From assembly GCA_937967505.1 (NCBI GenBank), contig CALCJM010000004.1, forward strand, positions 21,389 through 85,388: a stretch of DNA of 64,000 nucleotides. Direction: 5' to 3'. Below, in pieces: positions 43,638 to 51,956 of the stretch. Position 1 is the stretch's first letter; the number at the start of each line of letters is the position of its first letter. The DNA comes from an uncultured Pirellulaceae bacterium. Lineage in GTDB: Bacteria > Planctomycetota > Planctomycetia > Pirellulales > Pirellulaceae. The notes under the pieces were generated by a model. It worked only from the letters and a program-made list of their open reading frames with translations, was not told the origin of the DNA and did no database searches. The translations under genes were made by a program, and so were the position numbers.

Positions 43638-43901
43638 TTAGGTTCCAAGGGGAATTTTCAACCATTGCATGCAGGGAAATTGAACCTCAGAAATCCGCTT
43701 GTCAGGCGCACAAATAAATGCTTCCCGGGCAGGTGCAGGATTAACTCGTACGTTAATCTCTCCATTTTCAAAATGGTTTGGCAGCGGAATCATAACTGCA
43801 CCGATATGCGAATGGCTAAAGCCCATCAATACGTTTCCCACCAAGTGACGATTGGGGTTAAGGCGTTGCTCATCGATCTTTAACAGACAACAGACAGTCA
43901 T
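43638..43901 (-). CDS. Unrecognised small open frame, probably fragmentary
   Basis: An 87-codon minus-strand frame reads protein-like in its second half (GFSHSHIGAVMIPLPNHFEN, then GEINVRVNPAPAREAFICAP) but matches no family I know. Its first 10 codons overlap the end of the GT61 gene, and a start inside the frame would be needed. It adjoins the transposase remnant, so it may be a piece of a disrupted gene. Confidence 0.25.
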   Translation of the reverse strand: MTVCCLLKIDEQRLNPNRHLVGNVLMGFSHSHIGAVMIPLPNHFENGEINVRVNPAPAREAFICAPDKRISEVQFPCMQWLKIPLGT

Positions 43902-45033
43902 TTACATAAATAATTGCACGAGACAAATCTTCCGGATGAATGTGGAAGTTTGCCTTTGAGCGGCCGGTGAAATTTTTCTTGATGGACCCAGAGTTGACAC
44001 TTTGCCCTGAAATCGCAAGATAATGACACCCTCCACTAACTGCGATAGTGTAGTAGTAAGGGTGGCGGTTCTCGTCTGGTGACAGTTCGAGCACGAAGGT
44101 TCCGGGAGAACAAAATGCAATGTCCCCTAGTCCAGCACCATGTGCTCCGATGACAAATTCGGCAGAGGCAAAGTCTTCAACCGGATTTTCATTTTGCTCT
44201 GGACGATAGATCTCAAAACCGGCGTCAATCAAGATGGGAAGTAATTCGGACATGTTGCTAACGTTCCGGTCAAAACCTTCACGCGAAATGAAAAGGCGAC
44301 GCGTGCTCTGTTTGCTATTTGTGCTTGCCAGCCGTTGACGAAGGAAATTGACAGACCACTCCGGATAACAGCGGGCAATTCCAGGAAATGTTGTCACAAG
44401 AAGGTGATCTGCAACCAAGCCTTTTTCAAGACCATACCATACAATTTTTTCAGCATTGAAGCCGAGCTTGCTTAACTGGGCAATTCTTCTTTTAGATGGT
44501 TTCCCGGGGAGAACTACGAAATCGATTTCTTGATCAACAAACGAAGAATTTTCGAACAGGTGAATTCGCGGCAAGGAATCAAAAAGGTAGTGGCAGTAGT
44601 TTGTATCGCAAAATTCACTCATGAGGCTGAGGGCCGTTCCGTTCAGCTTGCGTAATTCTGCGTCTCGCCATTGAGAGTTCAGGACAATAGGGTGACTACT
44701 CAATCCATGCCAGTTGTGCCAAGGAAGGCGAGTTCCGTCTGGCCCAAAGCTCAATCCATGCCTGCCTACGAGCCTGCCATTCTGAATCTTCGCAACTCCC
44801 TGACAGGGAAAGTGCGCGGGAAGTGTCTCAAAAAAAAGTTCTTTGTCACCGAATACGACAGGCAATGGCCAATGAGCGTCCGTCGAATGATAAACCCGCT
44901 CCCATAGATGGCCCGATTTTTCCTCGGAAACAGATCGGGGCAATTCATGACAATACGAATCAGTCGACGCCTGCTGGTAGTCGAACTCAGCGTATCGAGA
45001 TTGTAGTTTTTTACATGCTCGCCCAAGCAACAT
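43870..45033 (-). CDS. Glycosyltransferase family 61 (DUF563)
   Basis: Using the ATG at 45033 the product has 387 residues; the longer frame to 45147 would overlap the flippase gene by 50 bases. Family 61 features are present: EFCDTNYCHYLFDSLPRIHL, ARCYPEWSVNFLRQRLAS, RRLFISREGFDRNVSN and EFVIGAHGAGLGDIAFCSPG, followed by FVLELSPDENRHPYYY. Bacterial GT61 proteins are found in capsule and O-antigen loci; donor and acceptor are not predictable. It is the next gene after the Wzx-like flippase on the same strand. Confidence 0.85.
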   Translation of the reverse strand: MLLGRACKKLQSRYAEFDYQQASTDSYCHELPRSVSEEKSGHLWERVYHSTDAHWPLPVVFGDKELFFETLPAHFPCQGVAKIQNGRLVGRHGLSFGPDGTRLPWHNWHGLSSHPIVLNSQWRDAELRKLNGTALSLMSEFCDTNYCHYLFDSLPRIHLFENSSFVDQEIDFVVLPGKPSKRRIAQLSKLGFNAEKIVWYGLEKGLVADHLLVTTFPGIARCYPEWSVNFLRQRLASTNSKQSTRRLFISREGFDRNVSNMSELLPILIDAGFEIYRPEQNENPVEDFASAEFVIGAHGAGLGDIAFCSPGTFVLELSPDENRHPYYYTIAVSGGCHYLAISGQSVNSGSIKKNFTGRSKANFHIHPEDLSRAIIYVNDCLLSVKDR

Positions 45034-45097
45034 TGCGATTGTTTCTGTGTAACGTTGCAAAGTACTCAATCTATTCAAGGGCCAACAAGTTGCATTT

Positions 45098-46657
45098 CTA
45101 TTTGAACTTGCGAACAAGCGAGAATAAAAAGTCAGAAACTCGCACACGTTCTGCGCGATCGAGAACGATCGTGGCTGCGAGGGAAATGAGGATAGTTGAG
45201 TGTACCAATGTGACAGCGCAAATTCGATATGGCGTCGGTTTCATGGTCTGCATTATGAAAATTCCTCCCGTTGCAGCAAGTGCACCAGTTATTAGCACTT
45301 TACTGAAAACGGTTCTTGCCCACCACACCAAGCCTTGCAGCTGAAAACCATTTTCGCTATCGAATGCGACCTTGAACAGTAAGTTAAAAGCGGTGCCGAT
45401 AATCAGCACAAGTAAAATGGACCAGGCTGGCATCGACAGGTACTTAGTCAGCAGAAGTGCAAAGCCCAGCTGTAAAAGAACATTTACGAATGTGAAAACT
45501 GAATACCATTTTATTTCTCCAGTCGCCGTGAACATGATTCCATGCCCCGAGGCTGAGTGATCAACGGTCAAATTAATTAACAAAAAAATTGCAAAAAGCA
45601 TAGCGAGCTTGGGAGGCGCAACAATCCAAAGGTTCAACACTTGTTCCAGCTCAATAACCAGAGGACCAACAAGTAGCAGCGTGAGTAGTGGACAAACTCG
45701 TGATGCCAAATCTCGCAACTTGATAGCCGAGGGTAGATTGCCTTTCCCGATCATTTGAGTCATTGCGGGGCTTACCACCCGAATGATTGTTGATGGCAGA
45801 GTCGATGCATAACCACTGATTTGTTGCGCTATTCCGAAAGCCGCATTGAATGTTGGACCGAAGGTAACGTTCCCAATGACCTGCACTCCGTGTGTTCTCA
45901 TCTGCCATCCGAGCGCACCAAGACCTGCCCAGCCCCCAAACGATACAAGAGGTGCCACCAGTCGCTTTTTGAAAAACCTGTATCGGAAACGCGAGTCTGG
46001 AAATGTCCAACAGGAAAAGAGAATCATTCCAACTGAAGTCACCAAGACATTTATAAATTGGATCATGGAGTAATTCGAGAGGGAATTTCCATCAAGCCAA
46101 GGAAGCAGAATCGCTCCGCCAAATGAAATCAGGGAAAATACGACAGCGAAAAATGCAGGAACCAAGAAATTCTGTCTTGCCAGCAAACATGCTGAGTACG
46201 GCGCAGCCAAAATCAATGTCGAAGCAGATAGCACTGTGTAGCGAAAAGCTTCAAGTGCGGCATCCTCTTTTTCAATAGGAATAGTCAGAAATGAAATGAT
46301 TGTTCGTCCGAAAATCATCCCAACCGTTAGTACAAATGCGGCTAACCCAATCGCCATCAGCATACTGGTAGAAAAAACTTCCTTTATTTCTCCCTGTCCG
46401 CCTCGACCGACTTCATAGGCAAGGTGCCGCTGCGTGCTGGAGGCTAGTGTTGATTTAATTGCCGCGACCACAAACATACTGGCACCTACAACGGAAAAGA
46501 TACCATAGTCAACCTCTCCCAGTTCTTTCAGGACAAATCGGATAGTCGCCAGGCCGAATCCGATGGTTAACAGCATTCTTGCCATTGTCAACTGTACGTT
46601 CGACAGCAGTAGGTTGGCTTGGTTGCGAGTAGGCTTTGGGGCCTGTTTTTCATTCAT
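45098..46657 (-). CDS. Wzx-like polysaccharide flippase (MOP superfamily)
   Basis: The 519-residue inner-membrane protein starts at the ATG at 46657 (MNEKQAPKPTRNQ); a longer frame would overlap the upstream gene. It has 12-14 hydrophobic segments beginning NLLLSNVQLTMARMLLTIGF, and the typical flippase loop TLASSTQRHLAYEVGRGG in the early part. MOP-family flippases move undecaprenyl-linked repeat units to the periplasmic side for polymerisation by Wzy. It sits eight bases downstream of the FkbM-like gene, within the run of assembly genes, as expected for the export step of this locus. Confidence 0.88.
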   Translation of the reverse strand: MNEKQAPKPTRNQANLLLSNVQLTMARMLLTIGFGLATIRFVLKELGEVDYGIFSVVGASMFVVAAIKSTLASSTQRHLAYEVGRGGQGEIKEVFSTSMLMAIGLAAFVLTVGMIFGRTIISFLTIPIEKEDAALEAFRYTVLSASTLILAAPYSACLLARQNFLVPAFFAVVFSLISFGGAILLPWLDGNSLSNYSMIQFINVLVTSVGMILFSCWTFPDSRFRYRFFKKRLVAPLVSFGGWAGLGALGWQMRTHGVQVIGNVTFGPTFNAAFGIAQQISGYASTLPSTIIRVVSPAMTQMIGKGNLPSAIKLRDLASRVCPLLTLLLVGPLVIELEQVLNLWIVAPPKLAMLFAIFLLINLTVDHSASGHGIMFTATGEIKWYSVFTFVNVLLQLGFALLLTKYLSMPAWSILLVLIIGTAFNLLFKVAFDSENGFQLQGLVWWARTVFSKVLITGALAATGGIFIMQTMKPTPYRICAVTLVHSTILISLAATIVLDRAERVRVSDFLFSLVRKFK

Positions 46658-46664
46658 GGCAATG

Positions 46665-47459
46665 TTAAGCGGAACCTTGCCAAATTGAGGGCAAGGTAAC
46701 CGAAGGCTTTTCTGCGACGTTGTCCGCATCGAATCGATGAGGAAATTCGTCGGCAAACCCCATAACTTCGGATCTGTCTTTTCTCAAGAATGAGAATTCC
46801 AACAATGGAGGAATTGCAACGCCATCTCGGGCAACGATCGGAGACCAGTTGTTCGGATGAATATGAACAACGTGAAAGTCATTGAGCAGCTTCTCAAATA
46901 CAGCTCGATATAGCCGTATCGTATGACGATCGAAAAGTTTGTCGATGTCGTGAAACTCAACGACGATGATTCGAAATCGCTTCAAGATTTCGGCAGGCGT
47001 ATCCAGAATGACAGAGTATTCCGACCGCTCAATATCCATTTGCAGTATTAAGTCGGAAGCTGGATCTGGTGCATGCCGTTTGACCCATGCCTCCATCGTT
47101 ATGAAAGTTGAGTCGTTGGTAACACCAATATATTTTTTTTCAAAACTGGTAAATTTCAAGTTGTTTGGTGGGGAGTCTACTGAGAAGTCTGCCAGGTGAC
47201 AGTCGATTCCAAGCTCTATTAGTTGTTCCTCGAAGGTTGCAACTTCATAGACGCCAGGCGAGAAACAGGCTGTTATTCCATCAAGATCGTCCGGTATAAG
47301 GTAGCCGCCATCACCTTCACTTCCCATTCGCACCAAGGGCACCTCAGTTTTAACAGGAGCCAGCTTATGGACCAGTTCGACAACTTCTTGGGAAGGCGTA
47401 GTACGCGAGATATTAAGTCCGCTTTGAAAGGCTAGATTTTTGATGAATTCGTAGATCAT
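46665..47459 (-). CDS. FkbM-like methyltransferase family protein
   Basis: The 264-residue protein has the second half of the FkbM fold: SDLILQMDIERSEYSVILDT, the SAM-family acidic motif, followed by FRIIVVEFHDIDKLFD. The N-terminal part has MGSEGDGGYLIPDDLDGITA, seen in a polysaccharide-linked FkbM subgroup. FkbM proteins are sugar O-methyltransferases, but this subgroup lacks a strong glycine-rich SAM loop, so activity is not certain. It is three bases downstream of the pyruvyltransferase gene and eight bases upstream of wzx, so all three are on one transcript. Confidence 0.75.
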   Translation of the reverse strand: MIYEFIKNLAFQSGLNISRTTPSQEVVELVHKLAPVKTEVPLVRMGSEGDGGYLIPDDLDGITACFSPGVYEVATFEEQLIELGIDCHLADFSVDSPPNNLKFTSFEKKYIGVTNDSTFITMEAWVKRHAPDPASDLILQMDIERSEYSVILDTPAEILKRFRIIVVEFHDIDKLFDRHTIRLYRAVFEKLLNDFHVVHIHPNNWSPIVARDGVAIPPLLEFSFLRKDRSEVMGFADEFPHRFDADNVAEKPSVTLPSIWQGSA

Positions 47460-47462
47460 GTT

Positions 47463-48440
47463 CTAAATAACCTTGGGTTGTTCTTCGCTTTGAAATGGAT
47501 TTTCAACGATCTTGACATGTTCCATGTCCTTGAGCGATTGCTCGTAGATGCCTTGAATTTTCCCGTAGGCTTTAGAACCCGGAATGACAAGTGTTGGCTT
47601 GCCAAGCAGGGCAGCAAGGATTGCCACGTGCAATCGAGTGGTCGCAACAACTGAGGCGTTTTTTACCAGATCGCAAAAATTCTGAAATGAAACAAGCCCC
47701 GCCAAGCTAACGTCAATGTACCTAGAATTGGTAGAATCAGCAGTTGGGAAAAAGTTCTTGATTTCTTGGTGAACCCATTTGGCAAATCTGCTTCTTTTCC
47801 GCTCCGCCTCATGCTTGCGCAATTTATAGGTCCGCTTAAATTGTATGGGTACTATTTTCTTCAGAAATCCTGGAGCGGCAACCGCTTTTTCAGGTTCTCC
47901 CGACAGTGCCTCGGCATCCCGTCTTTCGACGACAAGGAGATGTCGCTGGGAGGCGGATGCCTTAAGCCTGTTGATAAAGTCTGAATCTGAAAGGGCAAAA
48001 GCCATGTCGTGATCCAGACCGATTTCAACGTTATGAAATTTACAGTCTAGGAGTCGTTGATAAGTATATTGCTCTCTGGCAAAAACGACTGTTCTGCCTT
48101 GACGATCTCTCAGAGAATCGGCGAAGTCGCCAGATTCAAACGACATTGTACTAGGCAAAATAACTAACGGGAGTTTACCTGCCTCACCATGGCAGTATTC
48201 ACTGACTTCCGCATATGCGCCTCCCCAAACACTTGACAATCCGGCCCCCCCGGTAACGACAATCGCCGTCCCTTCTTGCCAACGATCAACACATTTAACG
48301 CCAGCTTTATCGAGTGAGACTTGGCCTCCCATCGAAATCAATCGGTCGCCGTTGTTTCCGTGTAATTTATCAAAAAATACTTTCTGGCCATTTAATTCAC
48401 CAAGGACAGAATCGATAGAGCGTGAGTTGGGTGTTGTCAT
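47463..48440 (-). CDS. Polysaccharide pyruvyltransferase family protein
   Basis: The 325-residue product opens with the family pattern FFDKLHGNNGDRLISMGGQ, continues with ITGG-like VVTGGAGLSSVWGGAY and PLVILPSTMSFESGDFADSL, and near the C-terminus has VVATTRLHVAILAALLGKPT, the conserved RLH motif of the PS_pyruv_trans family. These enzymes transfer pyruvate from phosphoenolpyruvate to form ketals on sugars, adding negative charge. Fused loci with FkbM, Wzx and GT61 genes fit a decorated exopolysaccharide. The start is the ATG at 48440. Confidence 0.85.
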   Translation of the reverse strand: MTTPNSRSIDSVLGELNGQKVFFDKLHGNNGDRLISMGGQVSLDKAGVKCVDRWQEGTAIVVTGGAGLSSVWGGAYAEVSEYCHGEAGKLPLVILPSTMSFESGDFADSLRDRQGRTVVFAREQYTYQRLLDCKFHNVEIGLDHDMAFALSDSDFINRLKASASQRHLLVVERRDAEALSGEPEKAVAAPGFLKKIVPIQFKRTYKLRKHEAERKRSRFAKWVHQEIKNFFPTADSTNSRYIDVSLAGLVSFQNFCDLVKNASVVATTRLHVAILAALLGKPTLVIPGSKAYGKIQGIYEQSLKDMEHVKIVENPFQSEEQPKVI

Positions 48441-48490
48441 GGAATGGGGGAAATTTTTTTTAGGTGCAACTAATCATGTCTTTGTTGCTT

Positions 48491-48522
48491 AAAATGAATT
48501 TTGCTCAAAATGAATTTTGCTC
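48491..48522. repeat. Perfect 2 x 16-base tandem duplication
   Basis: AAAATGAATTTTGCTC occurs twice in direct succession, about 50 bases upstream of the pyruvyltransferase start. It may alter the promoter or leader of that gene; most likely a recent slippage event. Confidence 0.9.
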
Positions 48523-48627
48523 GTAAGTTTGGATTTGCATTTCACTGACTCCCGCAAGTAGTTCCACACATCGATTCCGACGTGCCGCTAAACAAGATCA
48601 TTCGCAACGTCAGAGTCCTTTTCGCTT

Positions 48628-48651
48628 AAGTGATTGGCTGCAAAATCACTT
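48628..48651. terminator. Perfect 8-base hairpin downstream of the broken gene
   Basis: AAGTGATT and AATCACTT flank an 8-base loop shortly after the last recognisable piece of the pseudogene on the minus strand. There is no U-tract. It could be the old terminator of that gene or of gmd. Confidence 0.3.
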
Positions 48652-48669
48652 GGAAGGTTGCCAATGGTT

Positions 48670-49264
48670 TCACTTCGGGTCGATTAAGGACTCGGTTGCG
48701 GCGTCATAATCTTTTGCGTTCATCTGCCTAATGGCGACGGCGTACTTGGTGACGCGATCTCCCGTAAACAGATTGGTTAGGACCTTCATTTACTGTGGGT
48801 TGGTACAACGATTGATATCCAACTCAAGAAAGTTCCGGTTCTCGGAAAAGGCACTGCGATGAAACTAGGCCAAGCTGGTAATGGAGGCCAGGGGGGCGAG
48901 AAGCGAGAGTTCGTGCTTTTTGCCGTTTGCTCGGGATACAAATCAATTTCCGATGGGAAATTGATTCGCGTTGGAGATCCTGCCAAGTAGGCGAGGCAAT
49001 CGATCTGATTTTTGAGACCGCGATTTTTCATTGCCATCAATAACGGCTCAAGAATTTTCCGCTTGAAGGTATTTGAACCGCTGCTTCCCTCAACAAACTT
49101 TTTAACGGTCGTGGTACCCTTGAGATATAGAACATTGCAGGCAGGGATTTCCACAGCTGAAGTTGGTTTGCCACCGACAATGAATCCGGCGATTCTTCAT
49201 TAGCGATCAGCAATGTATCTTCTGAGCCTTGAGCGTCTTCGAAAGACGCGAATTTGAAAAACAA
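48670..49264 (-). pseudogene. Degraded planctomycete TIGR03790-like gene, several frameshifts and stops
   Basis: The 900-base gap between gmd and the pyruvyltransferase gene holds pieces of one protein in different frames, in order. Frame A ends LLIANEESPDSLSVANQ (to about 49162). Frame B has VEIPACNVLYLKGTTTVKKF, KRKILEPLLMAMKNRGLKNQ and IDCLAYLAGSPTRINFPSEI. A third frame has ASITSLA, a stop, then FHRSAFSENRNFLELDINRC. After another stop comes a tail with YAVAIRQMNAKDYDAATES. The order of IPxxNVxYL, FRxKIL, the IDYxxYSxxFP-like block and SITxL matches what I recall of the TIGR03790 family. At least two frameshifts and two stops rule out a working gene. Confidence 0.55.
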
Positions 49265-49343
49265 TCGAGTCCGGCAAGAGGCAGAAACATGTCGCGGAGA
49301 GATATCTGGCTTGGCCGGATTGGCATGATGAAGCGAGCCTGCA

Positions 49344-50360
49344 CTATCCTCTTGTCAGGCTCTCTCGGGTCGCTTCTGCCTTGGCTAACTCAAGATCGTG
49401 ATCGACCATCAGTTCTGCCAGTTCTTTACAACTGGTTTTAGCGACCCAGCCCAGTTTCTCCTTGGCCTTCGTACAGTCACCCAAGAGCAGATTCACTTCC
49501 GTTGGGCGAAAGTACCGAGGGTCAATTTCAACGTAGTCGTTCCAGTCGAGTTCGAGATACCGGAATGTGTAGTCAAGGAATTGCCGAATGGTCTGTGTTT
49601 CGCCAGTCGCCAAAACGTAATCGTCAGGTATATCCTGTTGGAGCATCATCCACATGCCTTCGACGTAGTCTTTGGCGAAGCCCCAATCACGTTTCGCATC
49701 AAGGTTCCCAAGATATAGTTTTTCCTGAAGACCCACCTTGATGCGCGTCGCCGCGCGGGTGATCTTGCGAGTCACAAAGGTCTCACCGCGACGGGGGGAT
49801 TCGTGGTTGAACAGAATACCGTTGACCGCAAACAGATCGTAGGCTTTGCGGTAGTTAACGGTTTGGTGGAAGGCGTAAACCTTGGCACAGGCATAAGGCG
49901 ACTGGGGACAGAAGGGCGTGTTTTCTGTTTGTGGGGTTTCAAATACGTCGCCGAACATTTCCGAAGATGAGGCCTGATAGACGCGTGTCTCCTGTTTTTT
50001 GTTCAACTGACGGGCGGCTTCGAGAACATTCAGTGCCCCGACGCCGGTGACGCTCACGGTGTAGGCCGGTGCATCGAATGAAACTCGGACGTGACTCTGG
50101 GCACCAAGATTGTAAATTTCATCAGGTTCAATATCCAGAACAAGATTGGTAATGCCCTGCCCGTCAGTTAGATCGCCGTAGTGCAGAAACAACTTTGCAT
50201 CCGATTCGTGCGGATCACAATAAACGTGGTCGATGCGTTGTGTATTGAAGGAGCTGCTGCGGCGAACGATACCGTGGACTTCATAGCCCTTCTCGAGTAG
50301 CAATTCGGCAAGGTACGAACCGTCCTGGCCGGTGATTCCGGTAATGAGTGCTTTTTTCAT
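49344..50360 (-). CDS. gmd: GDP-mannose 4,6-dehydratase
   Basis: The 338-residue extended SDR has the full Gmd pattern: [57 protein letters not shown], the catalytic [16 protein letters not shown] and the Tyr-Lys in [14 protein letters not shown], and [17 protein letters not shown]. It converts GDP-D-mannose to GDP-4-keto-6-deoxymannose, using NADP. The next enzyme, Fcl, is encoded just upstream on the same strand, so together they make GDP-L-fucose for the polymer. Length is slightly shorter than E. coli Gmd, as in many homologues. Confidence 0.95.
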   Translation of the reverse strand: MKKALITGITGQDGSYLAELLLEKGYEVHGIVRRSSSFNTQRIDHVYCDPHESDAKLFLHYGDLTDGQGITNLVLDIEPDEIYNLGAQSHVRVSFDAPAYTVSVTGVGALNVLEAARQLNKKQETRVYQASSSEMFGDVFETPQTENTPFCPQSPYACAKVYAFHQTVNYRKAYDLFAVNGILFNHESPRRGETFVTRKITRAATRIKVGLQEKLYLGNLDAKRDWGFAKDYVEGMWMMLQQDIPDDYVLATGETQTIRQFLDYTFRYLELDWNDYVEIDPRYFRPTEVNLLLGDCTKAKEKLGWVAKTSCKELAELMVDHDLELAKAEATRESLTRG

Positions 50361-50379
50361 AATTTCAAGTCTAAAGTTA

Positions 50380-50553
50380 TCAGTTCTCTGATTTTGCGTG
50401 TTTGTCGAAAATCCAATCCAGCTGTTGTTTGAGCTCAGATTCTTCCTTTAGTTTCAGTAGAGGCAGGAGCTCTTCATCTATCAAGTTGTGATCAAGCCTG
50501 CTTCCCTGCCAGATGCCTTGGCAATCGTTCTTTCTTCGTAAGGTGGCCAGCCT
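50380..50553 (-). other. Open stretch in frame after the fcl stop, origin unknown
   Basis: Directly after the fcl stop, and in the same frame, about 57 codons are open, ending in [20 protein letters not shown] then [17 protein letters not shown]. The Leu/Glu/Lys-rich helical tail is protein-like, but there is no ATG, only a TTG that would give 34 residues. It may be the remnant of a gene or of a longer fcl-linked domain. Confidence 0.2.
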
Positions 50554-51507
50554 TTAAGCCAGTCTCACTGCCCCGGCTTCAAGTTTCGCCAGAAAGTCTT
50601 GGTAGGTTTGTTCGATACCCGTTCGCAAATCGATCTTGGCTTGCCAGCCAGTTGAATGCATCAGCGACATGTCAGTCCTTTTGACTGGCGTCCCATCAGG
50701 CTTGGAGGGGTCCGTTGTAATTTTGCCCGCGAAACCGACGACTTCAGCGACCAAGCCAGCAAGTTCCAAAATCGAGACATCGACACCAGTTCCAACATTA
50801 ACAAGGTCAGGTGGATCACCAAGCGATAGCAAATGAAGGAGACCGTCGGCAAGGTCATCCACGTGCAGGAATTCGCGGCGCGGTGTACCGGTGCCCCAAA
50901 TCATCACCTCTCCAGTGCCCGCTTCTTTGGCTTCGTGGAAGCGACGGATCAACGCGGGCATAACGTGCGAATTCTCAGGATGGTAGTTGTCGCCTGGACC
51001 ATACAAATTGGTCGGCATGGCCGAGTGAAACATGGCTCCGTATTGCTGGCGATAAAACTCGCACATCTTCAGACCCGCAATCTTTGCCAACGCATACGCT
51101 TCATTGGTTTTTTCAAGTGGGCTGGTCAGCAGACAGGATTCTGCCATCGGTTGCGGGGCGCTGCCGGGATAAATACATGTGCTACCGAGGTACAAGAACC
51201 GCCGAACTCCATGCTGCCAAGCGGCGTGGATCGAGTTCAGCGCCATCGACAGGTTTTCATGGATGAATTCCGCAGGATAGGTTGAATTCGCATGAATCCC
51301 GCCAACTCGACCGGCACAAAAAATGACCGTCTCAATTTTGTTTTCGGCGAAGAAGTGGTTTGTTGCCTGTTGATTACAGAGATCAAGCTGATCACGTGAT
51401 CGGGTGACCGAGTCAAATCCACGTGTTGCAAGTGCGCGGACAATCGCAGACCCCACCATTCCCCGGTGTCCCGCAACAAAAATGTGATTCAATGAGGCTG
51501 CGGACAT
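50554..51507 (-). CDS. fcl: GDP-L-fucose synthase
   Basis: The 317-residue extended SDR shows [20 protein letters not shown] as the cofactor loop, [20 protein letters not shown], the catalytic Ser in [20 protein letters not shown], Tyr-Lys in [20 protein letters not shown], and [20 protein letters not shown], all typical of GDP-fucose synthases (WcaG). It epimerises C3 and C5 and reduces C4 of GDP-4-keto-6-deoxymannose with NADPH to give GDP-L-fucose. It is transcribed ahead of gmd. The 449 bases upstream carry a dispersed repeat and no gene. Confidence 0.95.
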   Translation of the reverse strand: MSAASLNHIFVAGHRGMVGSAIVRALATRGFDSVTRSRDQLDLCNQQATNHFFAENKIETVIFCAGRVGGIHANSTYPAEFIHENLSMALNSIHAAWQHGVRRFLYLGSTCIYPGSAPQPMAESCLLTSPLEKTNEAYALAKIAGLKMCEFYRQQYGAMFHSAMPTNLYGPGDNYHPENSHVMPALIRRFHEAKEAGTGEVMIWGTGTPRREFLHVDDLADGLLHLLSLGDPPDLVNVGTGVDVSILELAGLVAEVVGFAGKITTDPSKPDGTPVKRTDMSLMHSTGWQAKIDLRTGIEQTYQDFLAKLEAGAVRLA

Positions 51508-51956
51508 CTTGTGGTCTTCATTGGGTTGGCTGAATGTTGGCGGGAAGGTGATGACGGGCTGGAGTCTATCGTGACTCTTTCGGTCGGCGCGGACTCCGTC
51601 CCTTTCGGTGACACCACCTAAACATATGGAGACCTAGAACTGATTGCTTTCAGTGCCAGTCTAATCCGAGGGAAAATCTCGCATTGACCAGAAAAACCCT
51701 GCGATAGCAGGGCTCTGGGTACTTGGAAGGATAGTTGAACTACGAGAAAGTGTAAATGGTGATTCTGTCGCTTGCGGGCGGTGATTGGCGGTGGCACCGG
51801 GATGAATAGTCCCGGAAAACCGGGGCCATTGAGCCGTAAATTGGCAGTCTGCCGGGAATGGGCGTAGGGAGCTGGCGCGACGGCTCACGGTGGAGGTTGG
51901 GTGAGATCCTGCTTCCACGAGCTATCGACAGGCTGGACAGGTGAATTCCTTGGCCG
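51508..51956. other. Intergenic region with repeat-like sequence
   Basis: This gap separates the nonulosonate operon from fcl-gmd. It holds one copy of a dispersed repeat (51589-51623). It also holds a GC-rich stretch around 51840-51930 whose minus-strand frame (85 codons) has the unstructured, Arg/Ser/Pro-rich look of a non-coding repeat rather than a protein. A promoter for fcl-gmd should lie here but was not pinned down. Confidence 0.5.
51589..51623. repeat. Dispersed intergenic repeat, copy A
   Basis: GCGGACTCCGTCCC-T-TTCGGTG followed by a diverged CA..AC.TA.AC tail matches copy B at 60189-60223: the first 22 bases differ at one position, and the tail matches at most positions. Both copies lie just upstream of minus-strand genes of this locus. 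Function unknown; it could be a REP-like or mobile miniature element. Confidence 0.6.

Noticed and set aside
51661..51918. 85-codon minus-strand frame in the fcl upstream gap
   Set aside because: Arg/Ser/Pro-rich with no structure or family; more like the translated face of an intergenic repeat.
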